From: an uncultured Roseburia sp.
Lineage (GTDB): Bacteria; Bacillota; Clostridia; Lachnospirales; Lachnospiraceae
Length of the DNA: 64,000 bases
Reading direction: 5' to 3'
NCBI GenBank assembly: GCA_947564465.1
Contig: CANOCV010000009.1
Coordinates: 1-64,000 of the forward strand
The position numbers and the translations under genes were made by a program. Positions within the stretch are counted from its first letter, which is position 1. Each line of letters opens with the position of its first letter. Under the pieces are notes generated by a model. That model saw only the letters and a list, made by a program, of their open reading frames with translations. It made no database searches and was not told the DNA's origin. Positions 54,309 to 62,268 of the stretch are shown here, piece after piece.

Positions 54309-55160
54309 ATGATGGAGAAGGTACAGGAGATAGAGGACGCAAATGGATTAAAGGAAAACAGGATGATCGGCAGACCGAAAATGATTAATTCACGGATTTC
54401 ATTTTCGGGAAAGGGAAATATTCTTTACTGTGAAGACGGAGTGATATTAAAAAACAGTAAAATAGATTTTAACGGGGATCACTCAATTGTATTTTTGCAG
54501 AAAAGCCGGATGGATACGGTACTGAATGTTTCGCTTAACTTTGATTCCGTATTTGGTTTTGGATGCGAGAATTATGTGAATGGTATTTTAAATGTAGTAA
54601 TTTCGGAACAAACCAATGTTTTAATTGGTAGAGACTGTGTAATATCATTTGGCTGTTGGCTCCGCACGGGGGATCCGCATCTGATTTATGATGCGCAGTC
54701 GATGCGGCGCATAAACCTAAGTAAAAGTATTTACCTTGGAGACCATGTCTGGCTTGGACAGGGCGCCGTACTGTTGAAAAATACCAGGATCGGATCCGGT
54801 TCGATTGTAGGTGCGATGTCGGTGGTGCCGGGAAAGGAGCTTATATCAAATGCATCCTATGCAGGAAATCCGTGCAGATTAGTAAGAACAAACATATTTT
54901 TCACCGGTGATTGTGTGCACCGCTATCGAAAGAAGGAGACGGAGCAGCATAAGGTATATCAGAAGGGCGGCACATTCATTTATAAGCGGGATGAAGATAC
55001 CCTGAATTTTGACGATATAGAGAAGCGGCTGCGTGAGGAACGGGATGTAGACAAGAAATTGGATTATGTAAAGACGCTTTACGAAAATACCGGCAAAAAC
55101 AGGTTTGCGATATCGAAACCGGAAAAGAAAAGCGCATTGTTTGGAAGGAAGAGAGGGTGA
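54309..55160 (+). CDS. Left-handed beta-helix acyltransferase
   Basis: About 283 residues. A central hexapeptide-repeat region (residues about 30-205) ends in the acetyltransferase signature SIYLGDHVWLGQGAVLLKN, then IGSGSIVGAMSVV and YAGNPCRLVR, typical of the maltose O-acetyltransferase group. A charged C-terminal tail of about 80 residues is outside the fold. It probably acetylates a sugar in the cytoplasm. The ATG at 54309 follows AAAAGGT; an upstream GTG at 54282 is less likely. The next gene overlaps its stop codon. Confidence 0.86.
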   Translation: MMEKVQEIEDANGLKENRMIGRPKMINSRISFSGKGNILYCEDGVILKNSKIDFNGDHSIVFLQKSRMDTVLNVSLNFDSVFGFGCENYVNGILNVVISEQTNVLIGRDCVISFGCWLRTGDPHLIYDAQSMRRINLSKSIYLGDHVWLGQGAVLLKNTRIGSGSIVGAMSVVPGKELISNASYAGNPCRLVRTNIFFTGDCVHRYRKKETEQHKVYQKGGTFIYKRDEDTLNFDDIEKRLREERDVDKKLDYVKTLYENTGKNRFAISKPEKKSALFGRKRG

Positions 55161-55162
55161 GC

Positions 55163-56230
55163 ATGGAAAGGGAACGTTTTCCGGGGCTTGATTTGTTAAA
55201 GGGGATATCAGCATGGGTGATTGCATGTTTGTTCCATTATAGAAATATATTTATAGGCGAGGGAATGCATTATCCGTTCGAAGAGTTTTGGATATTGGAT
55301 TTCTGGGGGAAAAATGGTGCAATGCTGGTGGAGTTGTTTTTTTCAATATCAGGCTTACTATTTTATCATGCGTATTATCACAAAATTGCAGATCATAAAG
55401 AAGAATTCCGACATTATTTTCTTGGGCGGGTTATTCGTCTGTACCCGTTAATGATTGTAAGTACAATTGTGATGGCGGTATTGCAGTGGGCATTATACTA
55501 TGAAAGCGGTTCCTTTTTTGCGGGGATGAGGAATAATGATATTGTTCATTTGTTTTACAATTTGCTCGGCATTCAAATGCTTTTTCCGGATGGATATACA
55601 TTTAATCAGCCTACTTGGTATATCAGCGTGAGTATGCTGATGTTTGCAATTTTTTATTTGATCGCATATATCAACAAAAAGTACAGCAGGCTCATATTCC
55701 TGCTTCCGATTTATGTAGGGCTTAACATTGCCGGTATGAATTTTGCGCTGTTTAATCGCAGTATATCAAGAGGGCTGATTGCGTTTTTTATTGGAGTGGT
55801 TCTTGGGATACTTTTAGAAAAAGGATATTCCAAAAGGATATATCTTGGTGTGAGTATGGGAGCGCTGGCAGTATTTGCATCAGTTTGTATTCTTTTTGGG
55901 CAAGAGCTCTTAGGCAGTCTGGTTGGTGCGCTGGAGCTGGTCTTTTTTCCGGCAATTATTGTGTTGTTTGTGAAAAGTTCTTTGATAGGGAAGATGACGG
56001 ATAATCGTATTATCAGCTATTTTGGAAAAATATCATTTGGAATTTATATCTGGAATATACCGGTATATTGTATGATTTGTTTTGTGATGCGAAAAATAAA
56101 TTTTACTCCGGTGTACGAATCTAAAAAGATATGGCTGGTAGTTATGCTTATTGTTGTAGCGGTTTCTGTCGTGTCCTATGAGTGTCTGGAAAAACCGGTG
56201 ACAAAATTTTTGAAAAAGAGGTTTTTATGA
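55163..56230 (+). CDS. Acyltransferase-3 family membrane protein
   Basis: About 355 residues with ten transmembrane segments. It has the family start FPGLDLLKGISAWVIACLFHYR with the conserved His in helix 1 and the Arg-containing FLGRVIRLYPLMIV in helix 3. Such proteins (OafA, Oac) carry acyl groups, usually acetyl, across the membrane to outer glycans. A GTG at 55157 would overlap the previous stop by GTGA; the ATG at 55163 has GAGAGGG upstream. Its stop overlaps the next start by ATGA. Confidence 0.9.
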   Translation: MERERFPGLDLLKGISAWVIACLFHYRNIFIGEGMHYPFEEFWILDFWGKNGAMLVELFFSISGLLFYHAYYHKIADHKEEFRHYFLGRVIRLYPLMIVSTIVMAVLQWALYYESGSFFAGMRNNDIVHLFYNLLGIQMLFPDGYTFNQPTWYISVSMLMFAIFYLIAYINKKYSRLIFLLPIYVGLNIAGMNFALFNRSISRGLIAFFIGVVLGILLEKGYSKRIYLGVSMGALAVFASVCILFGQELLGSLVGALELVFFPAIIVLFVKSSLIGKMTDNRIISYFGKISFGIYIWNIPVYCMICFVMRKINFTPVYESKKIWLVVMLIVVAVSVVSYECLEKPVTKFLKKRFL

Positions 56231-58851
56231 GAAGAATAAATCACAAAGCGGGAAAACTTTTGGCGCTGTATACACTGCTTTTTGCGGTTTCGTTTATTGC
56301 GGCATTCTGGGCATTTTTTGCATATAATAAGACATTTATCTGGAACAGTGACGGTTTGCGCCAGCATTTTCCGGTGCTGGTGTATTTGGGACAGTATTTC
56401 AGAGATATTATACGCAATTTTTTGTCGGGCAATTTTACCGTGCCGATGTTTGATTTTTCTATTGGACAGGGAAATGATATTGTCTCGACGTTCAGTAATT
56501 ATGGGCTGGGAGATCCGCTCATGTTTCTTGCAGCCCTGTGTCCGACTAAGTATATGGAATTTATGTATGATTTTCTGATTGTGCTTAGGATGTATTTAGC
56601 GGGAGCATCATTTTTGTATTTTTGCTGCTGCCGAAAAAAAGAAGCTGCTGACGGATTGATTGGCGCGCTGTTATATGTATTCTGTGGATTTGTATTCTGG
56701 GCTGTCCGGCATACGTTTTTTATCACGCCAATGATCTATCTTCCGTTATTGCTGGCGGGAGTAGAGCATGTGATGAAAAAGCAGGGAAACAAGTTGTTTA
56801 TACTGGCTGTTTGTGTATCTCTGTGCAGTGGTTTTTATTATTTTTATATGATGAGTATTTTCATGTTGGTATATGCATTGATCCGTTTTTGGGAGAAGGA
56901 GCATAAGAATACAGGGCGGGAATTTTTGGACATATTTTTCCGTTGTCTTGGGAATTATTTAATTGGTATTTTGATGGCATGCGTATCGTTGCTGCCGGCT
57001 ATTATGGGATTTCTGGACAGCACAAGAACAGTGATTGACAAAGTGAATCCGGGAAATTTGTTACATTACAGTCTGGATTACTATAAGAATTTTTTGGTGC
57101 ATTTTATAGAAATGCCGGGGAGTATGGATTATACGGGATTCGGTGTGCTCTGTCTTGCCGCAGTAGTGACTTGTTTTTGGGGGAAGGATCGAAAAAAAAT
57201 TGGCTTAAAGCTTGGTATGATTCTTGGGTTTGCTGTGATGTGTATTCCGTTTGGCGGTTATCTGTTTAATGCATTTGGGTATGTGACAAACCGCTGGGCG
57301 CTTCACTTTTCTTTTTTGATTGCGTTTGTGACGGTGTGTATGCTTCCCCGTATTCGGAATATAAAAAAAGCGGAATTTGCGTGCCTTGTTTTAGTCGGGG
57401 GAGGATATGGTCTGGCTCTGCTGTTTTGGGGAAAGGCAAACGCCGTTTGGTATCATGCCGTTCTGCTGATTTTGTATATGCTGACGCTTTCTGCAGTTAA
57501 AATATGGGGAGTTGCAAAGCGCACATATTGCATGGCCGCGGTTTCGGTTTTTCTTGTGGTAGTAAATATTGGGATAAACGGAACATATTTGTTTTCGCCG
57601 AATATGGCAAACGGGATTCGGGAATATGCGGACAGGGGAAGTACGCTTGCGGCGTATGAGACAAATGCAATCTGTGCGGTTCCTGCGGAAGAAGGTTTTT
57701 TCCGCGTAGAGGCAGACAGTACGCAGGGGATTCCAAATGTACCATGCCTTACGGGAAAGAATAGCTTCAGTCTGTATTACAGTGTAATTAACCATCGTCT
57801 GCTTCAGATGGAATTAGAGCAGGAGAATGCGCCGGGAGTATTTCAGGGACATCGTATATTTGGGAATGATTCCCGCACGTTTTTAAATGAGCTTGCGTCG
57901 GTAAAATACGGAGTTTATTCGAGCGCGCAAAGCGCCCCGTATGGATATGAACCGACAGATATTTCCGGAATCTATGAAAATCAGTATGCGCTCGGAGCAG
58001 TGTATTTTTATGACAGCTATATTCCCAGAGCTGACTATGAACAGATGAACGGCATGAGAAAGCAGGAAGCATTGATGCAGGGGTGTGTGCTTGAGGATGC
58101 GCCGGAAAAGTTTCCGAAGACTCAGTTGAAATCAAATTTGCAAAAAATAGATTATGAAATTGCGGAGGCGGACGGGATTACGCTGGATCTTAAAAATGGG
58201 GTAATATCTTCCGACAAAGCGAAAGCCAGCCTGACTCTGCGTTTTAATGGGATTTCAAACGCAGAAACATATTTGAGGATTGGCGGTATGGAAGTGGCAG
58301 AGTGTCCGGTGGTGAATTTTTGGGGAATTGCCGGAAGCGGAAATACCAAAAAACATTTTCATGTTTCTACTGACAAATATGAGCTATATTTTGGAAGGAA
58401 GGATTATTCTATAAATTTCGGATACCATAGGGAGCCGCTTACGACGCTTACACTGGAATTTGAATCGGACTTTACGGCGTCCATTGAAGATCTGGCGGTA
58501 TATTGCCAGCCGATGGATGATTATTCCGATCAGGTGGAACGTCTGAAAGACGGAGGATACGATAATATCGTATGGAAGGATAATAAAATGTCAGGGAGTT
58601 TCGAGGTGAAAAAGGATAAAATTGTTTGCTTTTCCGTTCCGTATAGTTCGGGTTGGCATGCATATGTAGATGGAAAACCAGTGGAAATTTCAGAGGCTAA
58701 TACGCTTTATACGGCCTTTTTGCTGTCAGCGGGAAGGCATGAGGTCGAATTACGCTACACAACGCCTGGAATTCGCGTTGGCGCGGTATTTTCTTTATTA
58801 GGGTGGATACTGTTTGTTGGATGGGAAGTGAGAAAGAGAGAGAATAAATAA
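56227..58851 (+). CDS. YfhO-family membrane protein (GT-C-like), paralogue 2
   Basis: About 874 residues, same plan as the protein at 49842: IWNSDGLRQHFPVLVYLG in the first outer loop, FRDIIRNFLSGNFTVPMFDF, GNDIVSTFSNYGLGDPL, multiple helices, outer domain and C-terminal VCFSVPYSSGWHAYVDGKPV before a last helix. The two differ widely in the outer domain, which suggests different acceptors or donors. The ATG at 56227 has GAGG five bases upstream and overlaps the previous stop. A terminator is not obvious; a new promoter follows for gtrA. Confidence 0.9.
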   Translation: MRRINHKAGKLLALYTLLFAVSFIAAFWAFFAYNKTFIWNSDGLRQHFPVLVYLGQYFRDIIRNFLSGNFTVPMFDFSIGQGNDIVSTFSNYGLGDPLMFLAALCPTKYMEFMYDFLIVLRMYLAGASFLYFCCCRKKEAADGLIGALLYVFCGFVFWAVRHTFFITPMIYLPLLLAGVEHVMKKQGNKLFILAVCVSLCSGFYYFYMMSIFMLVYALIRFWEKEHKNTGREFLDIFFRCLGNYLIGILMACVSLLPAIMGFLDSTRTVIDKVNPGNLLHYSLDYYKNFLVHFIEMPGSMDYTGFGVLCLAAVVTCFWGKDRKKIGLKLGMILGFAVMCIPFGGYLFNAFGYVTNRWALHFSFLIAFVTVCMLPRIRNIKKAEFACLVLVGGGYGLALLFWGKANAVWYHAVLLILYMLTLSAVKIWGVAKRTYCMAAVSVFLVVVNIGINGTYLFSPNMANGIREYADRGSTLAAYETNAICAVPAEEGFFRVEADSTQGIPNVPCLTGKNSFSLYYSVINHRLLQMELEQENAPGVFQGHRIFGNDSRTFLNELASVKYGVYSSAQSAPYGYEPTDISGIYENQYALGAVYFYDSYIPRADYEQMNGMRKQEALMQGCVLEDAPEKFPKTQLKSNLQKIDYEIAEADGITLDLKNGVISSDKAKASLTLRFNGISNAETYLRIGGMEVAECPVVNFWGIAGSGNTKKHFHVSTDKYELYFGRKDYSINFGYHREPLTTLTLEFESDFTASIEDLAVYCQPMDDYSDQVERLKDGGYDNIVWKDNKMSGSFEVKKDKIVCFSVPYSSGWHAYVDGKPVEISEANTLYTAFLLSAGRHEVELRYTTPGIRVGAVFSLLGWILFVGWEVRKRENK

Positions 58852-58856
58852 AATTA

Positions 58857-58885
58857 TTGACGATTTGAGGTTCAGATAATATAAT
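58857..58885 (+). promoter_or_regulatory. Sigma-A promoter before gtrA-gmd-rmd
   Basis: TTGACG (58857-58862), 17-base spacer, TATAAT (58880-58885), 38 bases before the gtrA start. Near-consensus, so the GDP-deoxyhexose genes can be expressed separately from the upstream membrane genes. Confidence 0.82.
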
Positions 58886-58922
58886 AGGAACAGATTGCTA
58901 TTATTTGGAAAGGAATATCAGA

Positions 58923-59438
58923 ATGCAGACAATCGGGAAAAAGTTTTGGAGCATCATTGAATATCTGGTGAAACTCATATTTGGAGGGATTCTGAGGATA
59001 TTCAAAAAAGAGTGGAGCGACGCGCAGTGGGACGGTTTTTTTGAATTTATAAAATTCGGTCTGGTAGGCGTGTCAAATACCGTGGTTTCTTATGTGATTA
59101 ATATTCTGACGCTTTTTCTGTTACGCAATTTAAATCTTTCGTGGGATTATATTGCAGGGAACCTGGTCGCATTTTTAATCAGTGTATTGTGGTCCTTTTA
59201 TTGGAATAATAAATATGTGTTTACCTTAAAGGAAGGCGAAAGCCGTAATATGGGACAGGCATTGCTGAAGACATATGTATCCTATGCATTTACGGGGATT
59301 GTGTTAAATAATGTGTTATCGTTTATATGGATAGATTGCCTGCATATATCAAAATATGTTGCTCCGGTGATTAATCTGATTCTTGGAATTCCGATTAACT
59401 TCTTTATGAATAAACTGTGGGCATTTAAAAAAGAATAA
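58923..59438 (+). CDS. GtrA-family lipid-sugar flippase
   Basis: About 171 residues. Basic N-terminal amphipathic part, then four transmembrane segments with family motifs FIKFGLVGVSNTVVSYVI and FYWNNKYVFTLKEG, and INFFMNKLWAFK at the end. GtrA/GtcA proteins move polyprenyl-phosphate sugars to the outer face for GT-C enzymes. It is the only such gene in the window although several GT-C-like proteins are present. GGAAAGGA precedes the ATG at 58923; an upstream TTG is less likely. Confidence 0.92.
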   Translation: MQTIGKKFWSIIEYLVKLIFGGILRIFKKEWSDAQWDGFFEFIKFGLVGVSNTVVSYVINILTLFLLRNLNLSWDYIAGNLVAFLISVLWSFYWNNKYVFTLKEGESRNMGQALLKTYVSYAFTGIVLNNVLSFIWIDCLHISKYVAPVINLILGIPINFFMNKLWAFKKE

Positions 59439-59459
59439 TATAAAAAGGAGAATTATAGT

Positions 59460-60491
59460 ATGAAAAAAGCATTGATCACAGGGGTTACAGGTCAGGACGG
59501 CTCTTATTTGGCAGAACTTTTGCTGGAAAAGGAATATGAAGTTTATGGTATCATGCGCCGTAAGAGCGTGGTAGATTACGGCAATGTGGATCATATTAAA
59601 GATAAGATACATTTTATTTATGCGGACATGACAGATCTTGTGTCATTAGTAAACGCAATGAAGATTTCACAGGCGGACGAGGTATACAATCTTGCCGCAC
59701 AGTCTTTTGTAGGTACAAGCTGGGAGCAGCCGTTGGCAACGGCAGATATTGACGCAATCGGCGTTACAAATATGCTCGAAGCAATCCGTATGGTGAATCC
59801 TAAGGCGCATTTTTATCAGGCAGCGACTTCCGAGATGTTTGGTAAGGTTCAGGAAATGCCGCAGACGGAGAAGACGCCGTTCTATCCGAGAAGCCCGTAC
59901 GGTGTAGCAAAGTTATATGGTTTCTGGATTACAAAAAATTACCGTGAGAGTTTTGATATGTATGCATGCAGCGGAATTTTGTTTAATCATGAAAGTGAAA
60001 GACGCGGAAAAGAATTTGTGACCCGCAAAATCACTTATGCCGTAGCAAGAATTAAGCAGGGTGTTCAGGAATGCATAGAGCTTGGCAATCTTGATGCAAA
60101 ACGTGACTGGGGACATGCAAAGGATTACGTAAATGCAATGTGGATGTTGCTGCAGCAGGAGAAACCGGAAGACTATGTGATTGCTACAAACGAGACTAGG
60201 ACAGTCCGTGAGTTTGTAGAGACAGCGTTTAGCCATGTCGGAATTGAGATTGTTTGGGAAGGCGAGGGCGTAAATGAAGTCGGCAGAGATAAGAAAACCA
60301 ACAAGACATTAGTCAAGGTAAATCCTGAATTTTTCCGTCCGGCTGAGGTGGAAGTTTTGCTGGGGAATCCTGCGAAAGCAGAAAAGGAGCTCGGCTGGCA
60401 GCGTGAAATTTCTTTCCAGAAATTAGTAGAGCGCATGGTGAGAAACGATATGAAGATTGTAGAAAAAGAAATTAAAATGGAAAATCTATAA
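59460..60491 (+). CDS. gmd: GDP-mannose 4,6-dehydratase
   Basis: Converts GDP-D-mannose to GDP-4-keto-6-deoxy-D-mannose. 343 residues, SDR fold: GVTGQDGSYLAELLLEK at 8-24, MRRKSVVDYGNVDH, NLAAQSFVGTSWEQP, ATSEMFGKVQE with catalytic Thr/Ser-Glu, Tyr-Lys pair in SPYGVAKLYGF, and GNLDAKRDWGHAKDYV. All typical. AAAGGAG precedes the ATG. The reductase gene follows after 5 bases, so product goes to GDP-D-rhamnose. Confidence 0.96.
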   Translation: MKKALITGVTGQDGSYLAELLLEKEYEVYGIMRRKSVVDYGNVDHIKDKIHFIYADMTDLVSLVNAMKISQADEVYNLAAQSFVGTSWEQPLATADIDAIGVTNMLEAIRMVNPKAHFYQAATSEMFGKVQEMPQTEKTPFYPRSPYGVAKLYGFWITKNYRESFDMYACSGILFNHESERRGKEFVTRKITYAVARIKQGVQECIELGNLDAKRDWGHAKDYVNAMWMLLQQEKPEDYVIATNETRTVREFVETAFSHVGIEIVWEGEGVNEVGRDKKTNKTLVKVNPEFFRPAEVEVLLGNPAKAEKELGWQREISFQKLVERMVRNDMKIVEKEIKMENL

Positions 60492-60496
60492 AACGT

Positions 60497-61453
60497 ATGA
60501 AAAAGGCGATGATCATTGGCGGGGCCGGATTTGTGGGAGCATATCTGGCTGACTGTCTCAGAGAAGAATTTGGATTTGAGGTATCGGTGACGAAAATGCC
60601 GAAGGAGACGTTTACTAGAGAGGGGATACAGACGTACGATCTGAATATTCTGTATCAGAAGGATATCTGTGCTCTTTTTCAAAAGGTGCGTCCGGATTAC
60701 ATTTTTCATTTGGCGGCGCAGAGTTCAGTCGCTTTATCATGGGAAAATCCGGAGCTTACAATTGATGTCAATATTAAGGGAAGTATGAATGTCATGGAGG
60801 CGCTCCGCAGTCTTGACTATAATCCTCGAGTTCTACTGATTGGTTCGGGAGAGGAATATGGGTACGTTAGAGATTGTGAGATACCTATTACTGAGGAAAA
60901 TGCTGTGAGGCCGGGAAACTTGTATGCGGCGACAAAGGTGTGTCAGAATTTGATGGGCGCGATTTATGCGAGGGCATATCATCTTGATATTATGATGGTT
61001 CGTGCCTTCAATCATATCGGACCGAATCAGGCGGCGATATTTGTGGCTTCTGATTTTTGCAGGCAGGTTGCAGAGATTGAAAAGGGAATCAGCGAACCGT
61101 ATCTGACAGTCGGAAATCTTTCGGCAAAACGTGACTTTACAGATGTCCGTGACGTTGTTCGGGCTTATGCAATGCTAATCCGGACAGGAAAGCCCGGTGA
61201 AACATATAATATCGGAAGCGGAAACGCGATAGCTATTGAGGAGTTGCTGAAAATGATTCTGAAGCAGTCAGACAGTCGGATAAAGGTAATTATAGATTCA
61301 AAGAAGCTGCGTCCTGTCGACGTACCGATTATAGAGGCTGATGTTTCAAAAGTAAAAAAGGAAACGGGATGGAAGCCTAATATTCCGTTAGAACAGACAA
61401 TTTGTGAGATGTTGGAATACTGGCGTAGTCAATGCGGCATGAGTAGAGAATAA
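60497..61453 (+). CDS. rmd: GDP-6-deoxy-D-mannose (GDP-D-rhamnose) reductase
   Basis: 318-residue SDR enzyme: GGAGFVGAYLADCL, HLAAQSSVALSWENPELT, GSGEEYGYV, Tyr-Lys in NLYAATKVCQN, FNHIGPNQAA and GNLSAKRDFTDVRDVVRAY. The HIGPNQ and SAKRDF blocks are characteristic of Rmd-type reductases making GDP-D-rhamnose rather than GDP-fucose synthases. Position directly after gmd supports this. GDP-6-deoxy-D-talose is the main alternative product. No clear ribosome site; probably coupled to gmd. Confidence 0.88.
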   Translation: MKKAMIIGGAGFVGAYLADCLREEFGFEVSVTKMPKETFTREGIQTYDLNILYQKDICALFQKVRPDYIFHLAAQSSVALSWENPELTIDVNIKGSMNVMEALRSLDYNPRVLLIGSGEEYGYVRDCEIPITEENAVRPGNLYAATKVCQNLMGAIYARAYHLDIMMVRAFNHIGPNQAAIFVASDFCRQVAEIEKGISEPYLTVGNLSAKRDFTDVRDVVRAYAMLIRTGKPGETYNIGSGNAIAIEELLKMILKQSDSRIKVIIDSKKLRPVDVPIIEADVSKVKKETGWKPNIPLEQTICEMLEYWRSQCGMSRE

Positions 61454-61472
61454 AAAGAAAGGTCTAGGTAAG

Positions 61473-62186
61473 ATGGGTACAAGTATCGTTCTTCTGGCAT
61501 ACAAGGAGGAAGAGAATTTAAAGGTTCTCATTCCCAAAATTCAGGAAAATATTGAAAAGGTCGAAAAAGATTATGAAATTATTGTGGTAGATACTGCTGA
61601 ACCGTTAGACAATACTGCACAAGTATGCGAAAAATTTGGCGCACGTTACGTAAATCAGAAATATCCAAGTTTTGGCGGCGCATTCCGTACAGGAATCGAG
61701 GTGGCAGAGAAGGAATATTTTCTGATATTGGACAGTGACGGCTCACATAATCCGATTTATATTCCGGAAATTTATCGAAAATTTAAAAAAGAGAAATGTG
61801 ATGTTGTGATTGGTTCGCGTTATGTAAAAGGCGGCGTTTCAAATGACAGCAAGTCTTCTTATGTGATGTCAAAAATATTAAATACTGTATTTCGCGTCTG
61901 TTTAGGGATTAAGGCAAAAGATATTTCTACAGACTACCGTATGTATCATACCTTGGAATTAAAGCAGGTGGATCTTGTCTGCAAGAATTATGACGTGCTT
62001 GAGGAGGTGCTCGTAAAGTTACGCCTGAATAAAAACGGTAAATTCATAATCGGAGAAGTGCCGATCCGTTTTGAAAAGCGTATTTTTGGGGAATCTAAGA
62101 GAAGGCTGATACCGTTTATTCTGAGTTATCTTAAGACGCTGTTTTATTTGCTCAGAGTCCGTATTACTTATAAAAAGAAAAAATAA
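61473..62186 (+). CDS. DPM1-like polyprenyl-phosphate glycosyltransferase (GT2)
   Basis: 237 residues: SIVLLAYKEEENLKVLIPKI, IIVVDTAEPLDNT, the catalytic LILDSDGSHNP, VVIGSRYVKGG and a basic C-terminus (RVRITYKKKK) near the membrane. Similar in type to the enzyme at 22700, but with DSDGSH in place of DGDGQH. It likely loads mannose or D-rhamnose from the GDP pool onto polyprenyl phosphate for GtrA and the GT-C proteins. AAAGGTC precedes the ATG. A terminator follows. Confidence 0.88.
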   Translation: MGTSIVLLAYKEEENLKVLIPKIQENIEKVEKDYEIIVVDTAEPLDNTAQVCEKFGARYVNQKYPSFGGAFRTGIEVAEKEYFLILDSDGSHNPIYIPEIYRKFKKEKCDVVIGSRYVKGGVSNDSKSSYVMSKILNTVFRVCLGIKAKDISTDYRMYHTLELKQVDLVCKNYDVLEEVLVKLRLNKNGKFIIGEVPIRFEKRIFGESKRRLIPFILSYLKTLFYLLRVRITYKKKK

Positions 62187-62202
62187 ATATGCAGTATGAA
62201 AG

Positions 62203-62233
62203 AAATCCCAAGAAAATAAACTCTTGGGATTTT
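62203..62233 (+). terminator. Intrinsic terminator at the end of the glycan locus
   Basis: AAATCCCAAGA (62203-62213), eight-base loop, TCTTGGGATTT (62222-62232) and a further T. Perfect 11-base stem with a short T tract, 17 bases after the last GT2 stop; it separates the sugar genes from the mutase. Confidence 0.78.
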
Positions 62234-62268
62234 GGCGCTTAGACGGCAGATTGCCGGAAGGAGAGAAG

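Noticed and set aside
56182..56226. Longer N-terminus for the second YfhO protein
   Set aside because: It would overlap the previous gene by 49 bases with no ribosome site; the ATG at 56227 has GAGG and an ATGA overlap.
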